Assembly: GCF_028683095.1 (NCBI RefSeq)
Contig: NZ_JAJUBC010000002.1
Location: 248,001 to 312,000, forward strand
DNA: 64,000 nucleotides
Direction: 5' to 3'
Origin: Enterovibrio gelatinilyticus
GTDB lineage: Bacteria > Pseudomonadota > Gammaproteobacteria > Enterobacterales > Vibrionaceae
The notes under the pieces are model-generated. The model did not search any database, had not been told where the DNA came from, and saw only the letters and a program-made list of their open reading frames with translations. This document shows, piece by piece, positions 48,587 to 57,948 of the stretch (its first letter is position 1; the number at the start of each line of letters is the position of its first letter). A program made the translations under genes and the position numbers.

Positions 48587-49104
48587 TTCATCGATTTTTG
48601 TTGCTTATTGCACTATTACTGCCTTTCGCAAGTGGCGCTGCAACAACGGAACAATATGTGCTGGATGATGGTGATTACATCTCCATTAATGTGTATGGGG
48701 AAGAGGATCTTTCCATGCAAATATTACTCAGCACACGAGGACGTTTTGACTACCCCTACTTGGGACGTTTAGAAGCGGCAGGAAAGTCTGTCAGCCAACT
48801 ACAACGTATTATTGAAAGTGGACTTCGTGGCGATTATTTAATTGACCCTAAAGTGACCGTCAATGTCGTTAAGTTCCGCAAATTTTATGTCAATGGTGAG
48901 GTGCACCACCCAGGCGGATATGACTATCAGCCGGGTTTAACCATTGGTAAAGCCATTGCCATTGCTGGCGGTTTTACCGACAGAGCATCACGAAATGATA
49001 TTCAAAAGACAGAAGCCAAGAATGGAACAACTCAAAATAACGTTGGCCTGTCACAAGCTGTTGGACCCGGCGACATCATCGTAGTCGACCAGAGCTTTTT
49101 TTAG
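48583..49104 (+). CDS. Short polysaccharide export (OPX/Wza-family) protein
   Basis: Wza-family export protein of 173 residues. After a Sec signal peptide (cut near SGAATTEQY) comes the Poly_export domain (YVLDDGDYISINVYGEEDLS, about residues 24-105) and a single SLBB domain (FYVNGEVHHPGGYDYQPG, about 105-165). There is no lipobox cysteine and no C-terminal amphipathic helix for an outer-membrane helical barrel, so it is of the short class that needs a separate barrel. GTG start overlapping the previous stop. Confidence 0.9.
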   Translation: MIHRFLLLIALLLPFASGAATTEQYVLDDGDYISINVYGEEDLSMQILLSTRGRFDYPYLGRLEAAGKSVSQLQRIIESGLRGDYLIDPKVTVNVVKFRKFYVNGEVHHPGGYDYQPGLTIGKAIAIAGGFTDRASRNDIQKTEAKNGTTQNNVGLSQAVGPGDIIVVDQSFF

Positions 49105-49137
49105 TTAGCGCTGCGAGAATAAAAGGAAGTAATCAGC

Positions 49138-51363
49138 ATGAAACTTATCGAGCCTAACCCGGCCAGTGGACAAGCACGCCTAGATCTTAGACGTTACTTC
49201 AACGTCATCGGTCGCTATTGGATTCCAATTGGCTTGTTTGTCACTGTTTTTACCCTTGTTGCAACACTGCTTATTCTTTCCATTACGCCTAAGTATCGTG
49301 CAACGGCAACACTGCTGATTGAATCTCAAGCAAGCAAAACTATCTCTATTGAAGAGGTGTATGCGCTAGACACAACAAAAAAAGAGTATTATCAAACCCA
49401 GTTCGAGATCCTCAAGTCTGATTCCTTATCGGAAAAAGTTATCGATGAATTAGGTATCGCGCAGATTTATGAGTTTAACAGTCAAGTGGGTAAGCCTTCC
49501 GGCCGAGATAAGCTGCTTACTTTGCTCCATAACATTGATTTTCTGCAGACCTTTTTGCCTAAGCCCACTCCGCTAACTGCGATCGTCGACAGCGACACTG
49601 TCAACCAAGAAGTGCTGAAGGCGTTCAAATCTCATCTCACCATCGAGCCCATTCGCAACACACAAATGGTCAGAGTTCACTTTGATTCTGTCAATCCTGA
49701 GCTCGCAACACGCGTCGCGAATGCATTAGGGCAAGCCTATATCGAGTCCAACCTAGAAGCGAGACTGGTGGCCACGCAAACAGCCGCTGGGTGGATTACC
49801 GATCGCCTCGGTGAGCTCAAAGACAATCTTGATATCTCCGAAGCTGCTCTCACGCAATTTTTGAAAGACGAGGGGCTGATTGAGCTCAACAATATCAACG
49901 AACTCGCGGGCACAGAGCTCACCAGCCTGACAATTCGAGTGGCTGAGGCCAAAGAAAGACGTGTCGCCGCGGAAAGTTTATATTCACTCATGCAAGGAAG
50001 TGGGGCCGGTGCTGCCGCCTTGTTATCCGTTCCCGAAATATCTAATCACCCGCAAGTTCGTGATGTTAAAAATGCCGAAATCGATGCTGAAAGAAATGTC
50101 TCTGAGCTTTCAAAGCGCTATGGCAATAAGCATGACAAGATGATTCAGGCTCGTGCACGCCTAAGTGCGGTTCGTAGTCGAGCCAATTCTGTGATCAATG
50201 AATTAGCGCGTGGTATAGAAAAAGAGCTCACCAATGCTCGAAAACAAGAGGCATCACTGATTGCTGCGCTTGATAGCAAGAAGCAAGACTATCAAAACAT
50301 TAGCTCAAAACGTTCCCAATATGAGTCACTGAAACTTGATGTTGACTCAAGCCGCCAGCTTTACGATTTATTCCTAAACCGACAAAAAGAAACCACAGCA
50401 ACCAGTGATTTCGAATCCGTCATCGCTCGCTTCATCGACAAAGCAAAAACTTCACAAGATCCGTTTCGCCCACAAACAAGCAAATTAATTGCGATCAGCA
50501 TCGCACTCGCCTTATTGCTCGGAATTGTCGGCGCGTTTTTAGCGGATGCTTACCGCAACACAATTGAAAAACCCGATGATGTTGAGGAGAAACTCGGATT
50601 GCAGCATTTAGGCTTTATCCCTCAAGTGAAAGTGAAGCGCTTCAAGAATGCGCCACTAGATCACACGTTATATCTTGATCCCGATGCGACACAATTCAGC
50701 GAGTCAATCAGGACTATACGAACTTCTGTACTGCTCACGCTAACAAACAGTAAGCGAAAAGTGCTCTGCGTGACTTCGTCTCTTCCCTCTGAGGGCAAAA
50801 CGACCGTCGCACTTAACCTGGCTCAGTCACTTGCTAAAATGGAACGTACCCTGCTCATTGATTGCGATCTTCGTATGCCTGCCATCGGGCAACGTTATGG
50901 CTTACCTCGCAATCAAACAGGGCTAACCAACGCGTTAGTGATGGGAACACCGGTAAGTGAATGTATCTATCATGATGACGAATCTTCGCTCGATATTTTG
51001 CCCGCAGGATTATTGCCACCTAACCCGCAAGAACTCTTAGGCTCACAAAAATTTGCCTCACTGCTCACTGAACTGAAGCAGAGCTATGACCGAATCATTC
51101 TCGACACTCCTCCTGTACACGTAGTGAGTGACAGCTTGATCCTCGGACGATTGGCCGGAGGAATGATCCTTGTTGTCAAAGCAGAATCCACGACAGAGAA
51201 ACAAATCAATGACTCAGTCGGGCAAATGTTACGCCATGACATTGCCATTGATGGAGTGGTGCTAAACCAAGTTTCAGGCAAATTTTCAGATGCAAAATAT
51301 AAGCTGCATTACGAATATTACAACGCAAACAAGCAAGGCGATAAAGCACTCGAAGCCAGTTAG
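49138..51363 (+). CDS. Polysaccharide co-polymerase and tyrosine autokinase (Wzc type)
   Basis: Inner-membrane chain-length regulator with a cytoplasmic BY-kinase. Order: a Wzz domain with its first helix (about residues 30-50), a long periplasmic coiled coil (about 190-420), a second helix (about 445-465) and the kinase. The kinase has Walker A SSLPSEGKTT (about 546), Walker A' LLIDCDLRMP (about 571) and Walker B LDTPPVHVVSD (about 651). The C-terminus carries only a small tyrosine cluster (KYKLHYEYYNANK) as phosphorylation site. It has 741 residues. No cognate Wzb phosphatase is in the window. Confidence 0.93.
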   Translation: MKLIEPNPASGQARLDLRRYFNVIGRYWIPIGLFVTVFTLVATLLILSITPKYRATATLLIESQASKTISIEEVYALDTTKKEYYQTQFEILKSDSLSEKVIDELGIAQIYEFNSQVGKPSGRDKLLTLLHNIDFLQTFLPKPTPLTAIVDSDTVNQEVLKAFKSHLTIEPIRNTQMVRVHFDSVNPELATRVANALGQAYIESNLEARLVATQTAAGWITDRLGELKDNLDISEAALTQFLKDEGLIELNNINELAGTELTSLTIRVAEAKERRVAAESLYSLMQGSGAGAAALLSVPEISNHPQVRDVKNAEIDAERNVSELSKRYGNKHDKMIQARARLSAVRSRANSVINELARGIEKELTNARKQEASLIAALDSKKQDYQNISSKRSQYESLKLDVDSSRQLYDLFLNRQKETTATSDFESVIARFIDKAKTSQDPFRPQTSKLIAISIALALLLGIVGAFLADAYRNTIEKPDDVEEKLGLQHLGFIPQVKVKRFKNAPLDHTLYLDPDATQFSESIRTIRTSVLLTLTNSKRKVLCVTSSLPSEGKTTVALNLAQSLAKMERTLLIDCDLRMPAIGQRYGLPRNQTGLTNALVMGTPVSECIYHDDESSLDILPAGLLPPNPQELLGSQKFASLLTELKQSYDRIILDTPPVHVVSDSLILGRLAGGMILVVKAESTTEKQINDSVGQMLRHDIAIDGVVLNQVSGKFSDAKYKLHYEYYNANKQGDKALEAS

Positions 51364-51396
51364 AGCATGAGTGCCAAAAAAGGAAACGCAATATAA

Positions 51397-52368
51397 ATGA
51401 AGACAAGTTTTGATGTATTTAACGGCGATGCCGATGGGATCTGCGCACTGTTGCAACTTCGATTGGCCACGCCTAAAAACAGCGTACTTATCACGGGAGT
51501 CAAGCGAGACATTGCTTTGCTCAAACAAGTTGATCCCGCCATTGCGCAAGACGTTACCGTACTAGATGTTGCAATGGGTAAAAACCGTGCGGCTCTAGAC
51601 AATTTGCTGTCTCAGGGTGTGCGAGTGTTCTATGCAGACCATCACAACCCTGACGAGATCCCAGAGCACAATGCGTTAACCACACACATCAACACCGCTG
51701 CGAATACGTGTACAAGCCTGATTGTCGATAAGCTACTCGATGGACGATACAGAGAATGGGCGCTAGTCGGTGCATATGGCGACAATTTGTTTGCAGTGGC
51801 AGATACGCTAGCAAACAAAGCAGGTCTGTGTGAACAAGATAAAAAAACACTCCAGCAGTTTGGTACTTACCTGAACTATAACGGTTATGGGTCATCTCTC
51901 GCTGATTTGCTGTTCTCGCCATCCGAGATTTATAAGCTCATGGCACCTTACCCTTCACCGTTTAACTTCATCACTGAACGACCTGATGTTTACGCAACCC
52001 TTGAGAATGGCTTTATGAGCGATAGCGAACAAGCCGCTTCTATCACGCCATACTCACAGCAACAAGGGTCATGTGTATACATGTTGCCTGATGAGGCATG
52101 GGCACGCCGAATTAGTGGTGTGTACTCCAACGATTTGGCTAACCGCGATCCGAATGTCGCAAACGCTGTGATAACAGCCAAAGCTGATGGCAACTATCTC
52201 GTCAGCATTCGAGCGCCACTTAACAATCGTGTAGGTGCAGACGAGCTCGCCTCGACATTCCCAACTGGAGGCGGCAGGAAAGCTGCAGCCGGCATTAATA
52301 CCCTGCCCGCAGATTTACTCCCTGAATTCATTAAAGCGTTCCACCAGCGTTATCCGCTGGCAACGTAA
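51397..52368 (+). CDS. DHH-family phosphoesterase, possible PAP phosphatase
   Basis: Cytoplasmic DHH/DHHA1-type phosphoesterase of 323 residues. Motif I is [12 protein letters not shown] (D11, D13), the DHH motif is [10 protein letters not shown] (81-83), a third metal aspartate is likely D129 in GAYGDN, and the DHHA1 glycine motif is GGGRKAAAG (291-299), with Arg where NrnA-like proteins usually have His. NrnA-type members degrade nanoRNA and 3'-phosphoadenosine 5'-phosphate (PAP), the by-product of PAPS-dependent sulfation. Position between Wzc and cysD, with a sulfotransferase downstream, suggests a PAP-recycling role; this is inference. The gene shows no polysaccharide-family feature itself. 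Confidence 0.8.
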   Translation: MKTSFDVFNGDADGICALLQLRLATPKNSVLITGVKRDIALLKQVDPAIAQDVTVLDVAMGKNRAALDNLLSQGVRVFYADHHNPDEIPEHNALTTHINTAANTCTSLIVDKLLDGRYREWALVGAYGDNLFAVADTLANKAGLCEQDKKTLQQFGTYLNYNGYGSSLADLLFSPSEIYKLMAPYPSPFNFITERPDVYATLENGFMSDSEQAASITPYSQQQGSCVYMLPDEAWARRISGVYSNDLANRDPNVANAVITAKADGNYLVSIRAPLNNRVGADELASTFPTGGGRKAAAGINTLPADLLPEFIKAFHQRYPLAT

Positions 52369-52382
52369 GAAAAGGATCGATA

Positions 52383-53300
52383 ATGGTGGACAAGATTTCC
52401 GTAAACCAAACCCATCTCAAGCAGCTCGAAAATGAATCCATTCATATCATTCGTGAAGTGGCTGCTGAGTTCGATAACCCAGTGATGCTTTACTCTATCG
52501 GCAAAGATTCAGCCGTTATGCTGCACTTGGCATTGAAAGCATTCCATCCAGGAAAGCCACCATTCTCGCTGTTGCATGTGGATACCACGTGGAAGTTTGG
52601 AGAAATGATTTCCTTTCGCGATGCGTTCACCAAAAAGCATGGCCTAAACCTAAAAGTTCACATCAACCAAGACGGTGTCGACATGGGCATCAGTCCTTTC
52701 GTGCATGGCAGTGCAAAACACACTGACATCATGAAAACTCAGGGCCTGAAACAAGCCTTGGACAAATATGGATTTGATGCGGCTTTTGGTGGGGCTCGTC
52801 GTGACGAGGAAAAAAGCCGCGCCAAAGAGCGGGTCTACTCTTTCCGCGATAAACATCATCGCTGGGATCCGAAAAACCAGCGCCCTGAGCTTTGGGATGT
52901 CTATAACGGCCGAGTCAATAAAGGCGAGAGCATTCGTGTCTTCCCTCTTTCTAACTGGACTGAGCTAGATATTTGGCAATACATCTACCTAGAGAACATC
53001 GACATTGTGCCTTTGTATTTTGCAAAAGAGCGCCCTGTTGTTGAGCGAGACGGCACTCTGATCATGGTCGATGACGATCGTATGCCTTTGGAAAAAGGCG
53101 AGAAGCCTGAAATGAAGTCAGTTCGGTTCCGTACCTTGGGGTGCTACCCACTCACAGGCGCTGTTGAATCTACGGCGGCAACACTCCCCGAAATTATTCA
53201 GGAAATGTTGCTGACCAAAACCTCTGAACGTCAAGGCCGAGTGATCGACCACGATCAGGCCGGTTCAATGGAACAGAAAAAACGAGAAGGCTACTTCTAA
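52383..53300 (+). CDS. cysD: Sulfate adenylyltransferase subunit 2 (CysD)
   Basis: Catalytic subunit of ATP sulfurylase, making adenosine 5'-phosphosulfate (APS) from ATP and sulfate. The PP-loop YSIGKDSAV is at residues 37-45 and [18 protein letters not shown] follows at about 135-152. The C-terminus [16 protein letters not shown] and [19 protein letters not shown] is typical. It has 305 residues. AAAGGA precedes the ATG. It lies in an exopolysaccharide operon and so is probably an extra copy serving sulfation; an assimilatory cysDN elsewhere is expected but not visible. Confidence 0.96.
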   Translation: MVDKISVNQTHLKQLENESIHIIREVAAEFDNPVMLYSIGKDSAVMLHLALKAFHPGKPPFSLLHVDTTWKFGEMISFRDAFTKKHGLNLKVHINQDGVDMGISPFVHGSAKHTDIMKTQGLKQALDKYGFDAAFGGARRDEEKSRAKERVYSFRDKHHRWDPKNQRPELWDVYNGRVNKGESIRVFPLSNWTELDIWQYIYLENIDIVPLYFAKERPVVERDGTLIMVDDDRMPLEKGEKPEMKSVRFRTLGCYPLTGAVESTAATLPEIIQEMLLTKTSERQGRVIDHDQAGSMEQKKREGYF

Positions 53301-53352
53301 AAGCCTCAATTGCTCCCAGATGGAATTTGCTATTAGCAAATAAGGAAGACTC

Positions 53353-54762
53353 ATGAGCCATAGCTCTGAACTGATAGCGTCAGATATCGAAGCGTATCTG
53401 CACCAACATGAAAACAAAGATCTGCTGCGCCTGTTAACCTGCGGCAGCGTCGATGACGGTAAATCCACTTTAATTGGTCGCCTTCTTTATGACACAAAGC
53501 TGATCTTTGAAGATCATCTTTCAACGTTACACAAAGACAACGCACGCGTTGGGAATGCTGGTGATGCACTTGACCTCGCATTACTCGTCGATGGCCTGCA
53601 ATCTGAGCGTGAACAAGGCATCACCATTGATGTGGCTTATCGCTATTTCTCTACGGAAAAGCGTAAGTTCATTATTGCCGATTGCCCAGGTCACGAGCAG
53701 TACACCCGTAACATGGCAACCGGTGCATCTAATTGCGAATTAGCCATTGTAATGGTTGATGCGCGCAAAGGTTTGCTGACTCAAACACGTCGTCACAGTT
53801 ACATCGTTAGTAAGCTTGGCATTCGCCATGTTGTTGTTGCTATTAATAAAATGGATTTGGTGAATTACGACGAGAAAGTCTTTGAATCTATCAAGGCTGA
53901 CTACCAAGCCATGGCATCACAACTTGGCATCCCAGATGTTAGCTATGTGCCGTTGTCTGCACTAACTGGTGACAATGTCGTTAGCCTAAGTGAAAACATG
54001 CCTTGGTACACGGGTGAATCACTCATGGGTATGCTTGAGGGCGTCGAGATTAGTCGCGATCAAAACCTCGACTTGATGCGCTTTCCCGTTCAATTCGTTA
54101 ACCGTCCGGATGATAGCTTTCGCGGCTATTGTGGCACGCTCGCATCCGGCATCTTGCGCCAAGGTGATGAAATCATCGCCCTCCCTTCGGGCCAAAAGAG
54201 CACCGTCAGTTCCATCGTCACTTACGATGGTGAATTGGAGGCCGTTGCCCCCAATAATGCCATCACAGTCACCCTAGCTGACGAAATTGATATTTCTCGT
54301 GGCGACATGCTGGTGCACGCCACGACCGCACCGGTTTCCACCGACCGAGTCACCGCCAGTTTGGTCTGGATGTCACAAGATGCGCTAAAAGCCCAGCATG
54401 ACTATGACTTTAAGTTTGCAAGCCATAACGTCACCGGACGCATCACCGACATTGCACATAAGATCGATATCAATAATTTCAATACGCTTGATACGCAAGA
54501 ACTTGCGCTCAACGAAATTGGCATTGCAGAGATCCATTTGAACTCACCCGTCGCGGTTGATCGCTACTCAGACATTCGTAAAACAGGCGCTTTCATTGTG
54601 ATCGACCGGCTCAGCAACATCACGGTTGCTGCGGGTATGGTTGAAGATATTCATTCGGCACTCGATACCCAGCAAAATCGCACTTATACCGCCGCTGAAA
54701 TTGCACTCAATCGCTACATTCGCGATCACTACCCTGAATGGGGCACTCAGTCCGTCGAATAG
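53353..54762 (+). CDS. cysN: Sulfate adenylyltransferase subunit 1, GTPase (CysN)
   Basis: Regulatory GTPase of ATP sulfurylase; GTP hydrolysis drives APS formation. G1 GSVDDGKS (31-38), G3 DCPGH (110-114) and G4 NKMD (165-168) are intact, followed by EF-Tu-like beta-barrel domains (about 240-460). It has 469 residues and, unlike NodQ-type proteins, no APS kinase (CysC) domain fused at the C-terminus. It follows cysD by 52 bases. PAPS production therefore depends on an APS kinase encoded outside the window. Confidence 0.96.
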   Translation: MSHSSELIASDIEAYLHQHENKDLLRLLTCGSVDDGKSTLIGRLLYDTKLIFEDHLSTLHKDNARVGNAGDALDLALLVDGLQSEREQGITIDVAYRYFSTEKRKFIIADCPGHEQYTRNMATGASNCELAIVMVDARKGLLTQTRRHSYIVSKLGIRHVVVAINKMDLVNYDEKVFESIKADYQAMASQLGIPDVSYVPLSALTGDNVVSLSENMPWYTGESLMGMLEGVEISRDQNLDLMRFPVQFVNRPDDSFRGYCGTLASGILRQGDEIIALPSGQKSTVSSIVTYDGELEAVAPNNAITVTLADEIDISRGDMLVHATTAPVSTDRVTASLVWMSQDALKAQHDYDFKFASHNVTGRITDIAHKIDINNFNTLDTQELALNEIGIAEIHLNSPVAVDRYSDIRKTGAFIVIDRLSNITVAAGMVEDIHSALDTQQNRTYTAAEIALNRYIRDHYPEWGTQSVE

Positions 54763-54780
54763 TCGGCAAGGAAGAAATGC

Positions 54781-55899
54781 ATGAATACGGTGTCTTTGCA
54801 TGCTGGTCAGGAGAGTGACGCACACATGTCAGTCAAGGTTTTGCATATTATCAATGACTTGTCACTCAATGGCGGTGCACAACGTTTTTTGATTGATCTG
54901 GTTTCACCGCCACCAGCAGGCTATGAGATCAAAATCATCACATTGAATGACACCAACGAGTTTTGTGACACGCTCGATGCACAAGGCGTAACGTATTACG
55001 CCTGGTGTCACTTATCGCTCAAAGAAAAATGGCAACTTTTACGCTGGCCTGACGTGGTTCACGGACACCTGTTTCCGTCCATTTATATCGCCTTGGCGGC
55101 CTTTGGAAAAAAACGCCTTCAAACCGAGCACAACAGCCATAACCGCCGCCGCGATCATATTTGGATGAAACCGTTCGAATATCTCCTTTATTGGCGATAC
55201 CAAACCACGGTATGCATCACCGAACAAGTGCAAGAGGAGTTGGAGTCCTTTATTCCTCAGTGGAAAAGTCACTATCAGGTGATTTACAACGGCGTCGATT
55301 TAAGCAAGTTTTCGTTAACTGAAAAGCCGTTTCCACAGCCCACTGCACCGGTGCGTATAGGCATGGTGGGTCGCCTTCATCCTTACAAAGATCAGCCCAC
55401 ATTGATCCGAGCTTTAGCGCTTCTACCCGAAAGATATGAACTTCATTTCGCGGGCGAAGGTGACAGACGCGAAGAGTACCAATCGCTCGCGGCATCACTG
55501 GGCATTGAAAGTCGTGTGATATTTCATGGTATTCGTTCAGATATCCCCGACTTTCTCGATGGTCTGGATTTCTATGTACAAAGCTCAATCATTGAAGGTT
55601 TCGGCCTTGCCGCCGTAGAAGCGATGGCAGCAGGGCTCCCCGTGCTCGCGTCTAACGTGCCAGGGATCCGCGAAGTTATCGACTGCGAAACCAGCATGTT
55701 TGACGTTGGCGATAGTGAGGCATTGGCTTCTATGATTTCTAACGTCTGTGAAGACCCAGCAAGCTACCAAGCGGCAACACAGCGCTCAATTTCGCGCTGC
55801 CAACTCTTCACCTTGTCCGCGTTTCGTGAGCAGTACTATCAAGCCTATCAAGCATTAGTAAATGACAAGCAGAGGTTGGTGAATGGTAAAACCTCTTGA
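54781..55899 (+). CDS. GT4-family glycosyltransferase
   Basis: Retaining glycosyltransferase with GT-B fold, expected to add one sugar to the lipid-linked repeat unit. The N-terminal domain starts VLHIINDLSLNGGAQRF (about 20-36), a feature of GT4 enzymes; the donor domain contains IGMVGRLHPYKDQ (193-205) and the E-x7-E motif (E272, E280) in IEGFGLAAVEAMAAG. It has 372 residues. AGGAAG before ATG 54781 supports this start; a second ATG (54826) lies nearer the conserved domain. Donor and acceptor unknown. Confidence 0.9.
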   Translation: MNTVSLHAGQESDAHMSVKVLHIINDLSLNGGAQRFLIDLVSPPPAGYEIKIITLNDTNEFCDTLDAQGVTYYAWCHLSLKEKWQLLRWPDVVHGHLFPSIYIALAAFGKKRLQTEHNSHNRRRDHIWMKPFEYLLYWRYQTTVCITEQVQEELESFIPQWKSHYQVIYNGVDLSKFSLTEKPFPQPTAPVRIGMVGRLHPYKDQPTLIRALALLPERYELHFAGEGDRREEYQSLAASLGIESRVIFHGIRSDIPDFLDGLDFYVQSSIIEGFGLAAVEAMAAGLPVLASNVPGIREVIDCETSMFDVGDSEALASMISNVCEDPASYQAATQRSISRCQLFTLSAFREQYYQAYQALVNDKQRLVNGKTS

Positions 55900-57136
55900 G
55901 CATTTGGCGGCCGCAGCCGTCATCCTGTTCTTTGTGCCAATGAAACTCAGCGTATCGGGTATAGATATTTACCTTGCTGATTTGCTTGGTATTGCGTCAC
56001 TAGGGTTTATCGGGCTGATAGCCGCTCGAGGTCAACTGTTGCTGTCAACAATCAAGGCCGCGGGTTTCGTCTTGTTGTTTGTTGTGTATATCGTGATAGC
56101 CGGTATTGTCAGTAATGTCCCTGCAACACTGGTCATCATCGAGGTCATTCAATGGCTGTCAATTACAGCGTTTCTAGGTGTGCTTCACCAAAGTGGACTG
56201 CTGGCCTCCCCTCGATTTCTTTCCACCGTCGCTCTCTATGCATTAGCCGGCGCTGTGTATACCGCCATATGGCACTTCATTGTGTTCCCCGACCTAGGGA
56301 ATTTCAAAAAACTCGGTAACACCAAGTACTTGTTTGGCTTCTCGTGCCTTCTGCTGTATTTGATGCGTGACCATATTCGCTTTAGCTACGTTTTCCTTGG
56401 TTTATCCATTGTATTGCTGGTGATGTCTGATGAGCGCAAGGCCTTCCTTGGCATCATTTTGATGGTTGCCTGCGACTATGTATTTTGTCGTAAATCTCAT
56501 GATCTAAGAACCCAGAAAACTGTTAATGCACTAGGCTTCACGGTGTTATTTGGGGTAATACTCGCGTTGCTCTCAGCATGGTCACTATTGGGGATTTCAG
56601 CCATATTGAATCATTTAGAGTTTACCCCTTTGGATGTTTTATATGCAGACCAACAGCAAGCTCGTTGGGATTCAGAATTGTGGCGCAAGCTGCTACTCGC
56701 CAATGGTTTCTCTCTCTTTCTAGAGAACCCGATCCTTGGGGTCGGCCCAAAGATGCTGCCTGAGCACATTGTTGATTACTTTCAAAATCAAGAACTCGCT
56801 ATTTATACCCATAACTTCGCACTCGATGTGGCCATCGAATATGGCCTCGTTGGCCTTACCATTTTGTTTGGCGGCTTCTTGCTCAGCATGCATCGTCTAT
56901 TTTCACAGCGCTTCCAAAATCCTATTTCGTTTTTAATGGCGGTATATATTTTGGCCATGGTGCTGTTTGTTGCCATCAACAGCACGATCATGTTGATGTT
57001 TCTACTGCCATTTTTTATCAACACTCGGGTTCTCAACGAGCCAAGCGCAGTGCCTCCATCGCTAAACGTACGATATCTCAATCAGGCTGCATCAAAAACG
57101 CCGCTATCAAACGTCGCTATTCATAAGGATAAGTAA
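55883..57136 (+). CDS. Wzy-like polysaccharide polymerase (O-antigen ligase superfamily)
   Basis: Polytopic inner-membrane protein with about ten helices, predicted to polymerise repeat units on the periplasmic side. The Wzy_C/O-antigen ligase region is visible: NPILGVGPKMLPEHI, then YTHNFALDVAIEYGLVGL, where H and N/E residues of the family lie in the large periplasmic loop. It has 417 residues. It overlaps the preceding glycosyltransferase by 17 bases and shares one base with the sulfotransferase (TAATG). It could be a ligase, but the operon lacks any other polymerase candidate. Confidence 0.85.
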   Translation: MVKPLEHLAAAAVILFFVPMKLSVSGIDIYLADLLGIASLGFIGLIAARGQLLLSTIKAAGFVLLFVVYIVIAGIVSNVPATLVIIEVIQWLSITAFLGVLHQSGLLASPRFLSTVALYALAGAVYTAIWHFIVFPDLGNFKKLGNTKYLFGFSCLLLYLMRDHIRFSYVFLGLSIVLLVMSDERKAFLGIILMVACDYVFCRKSHDLRTQKTVNALGFTVLFGVILALLSAWSLLGISAILNHLEFTPLDVLYADQQQARWDSELWRKLLLANGFSLFLENPILGVGPKMLPEHIVDYFQNQELAIYTHNFALDVAIEYGLVGLTILFGGFLLSMHRLFSQRFQNPISFLMAVYILAMVLFVAINSTIMLMFLLPFFINTRVLNEPSAVPPSLNVRYLNQAASKTPLSNVAIHKDK

Positions 57137-57948
57137 TGAAATTCAGTCTGGCGCGCCAACGCGCCTTCGACCAAACCTTACGCCAAAAGGATTTCGTTCT
57201 GGTTTACCAAATGGGCAAAGTCGGCTCGTCATCTATCGAGGCATCACTGGAGCATGCTGATATACCGAGTTGGCACATCCACACATTTGATGACAATGAA
57301 GAATTCCAAATGTACCGGAATACGAAAGATGTGGCGTGTTTCTTTGATTGGCCTATCCATACTGCCTATAAGCTGACATTGGCACATCGTCTTCGTGTAC
57401 TCAAAAAACGCGACCACCTAAAAATCATTACCTTAGTGCGAGATCCTGTTGCAACGGTGGTATCACGTTTTTTCCAAGATTTGCACATTCAGTTTATTGA
57501 AGGCAAAAAAAACCTTTCTATCCATGGAGACATGGACACAACCCTCAAACATTTAACCAACGCTTTTGAGAACCAAATGCGTTTGACGTACTTCACCGAA
57601 TGGTTTGATCGTGAGCTTAAACGCCAGTTCGGCATTGATGTTCTTTCACATATCGCAGACCCAACACAAACCCACTGGCACATACAACAAGGTGGCTGTG
57701 AGGTGCTGCTGCTCAAATGTGAAGCCATCAACCAATCTGCTGACGTTTTGGGTGAATTCTTAGGTCAATCCGATTTCTTATTGCAATCAAGCAACGAAGC
57801 ATCGAACAAATGGTATTCCGCGCTATATCAACGCTTCAAAGAAACCTATTCGTTTGAGCGTTTGTTTAGCCTTTACGATGCACCAATTTACAAGGCTATC
57901 TATAGCGAAGAAGAAATCGTAGGTTTCAAAAGAAAATGGAGCACGTGA
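57136..57948 (+). CDS. PAPS-dependent sulfotransferase, NKWYS family
   Basis: Cytoplasmic protein of 270 residues with the two PAPS-binding motifs of sulfotransferases: the 5'-phosphosulfate loop YQMGKVGSSSIEASL (GKVGSSS at 27-33) and the 3'-phosphate motif TLVRDPVATVVSRFFQ (R102, S110). It also carries the NKWYS motif (224-228) that names a family annotated as capsular polysaccharide synthesis. Probably sulfates a sugar of the growing repeat unit using PAPS. Its start overlaps the polymerase stop by one base and its stop overlaps the next glycosyltransferase by one base, so it is locked into the EPS operon. The cysDN genes upstream fit. Confidence 0.82.
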   Translation: MKFSLARQRAFDQTLRQKDFVLVYQMGKVGSSSIEASLEHADIPSWHIHTFDDNEEFQMYRNTKDVACFFDWPIHTAYKLTLAHRLRVLKKRDHLKIITLVRDPVATVVSRFFQDLHIQFIEGKKNLSIHGDMDTTLKHLTNAFENQMRLTYFTEWFDRELKRQFGIDVLSHIADPTQTHWHIQQGGCEVLLLKCEAINQSADVLGEFLGQSDFLLQSSNEASNKWYSALYQRFKETYSFERLFSLYDAPIYKAIYSEEEIVGFKRKWST

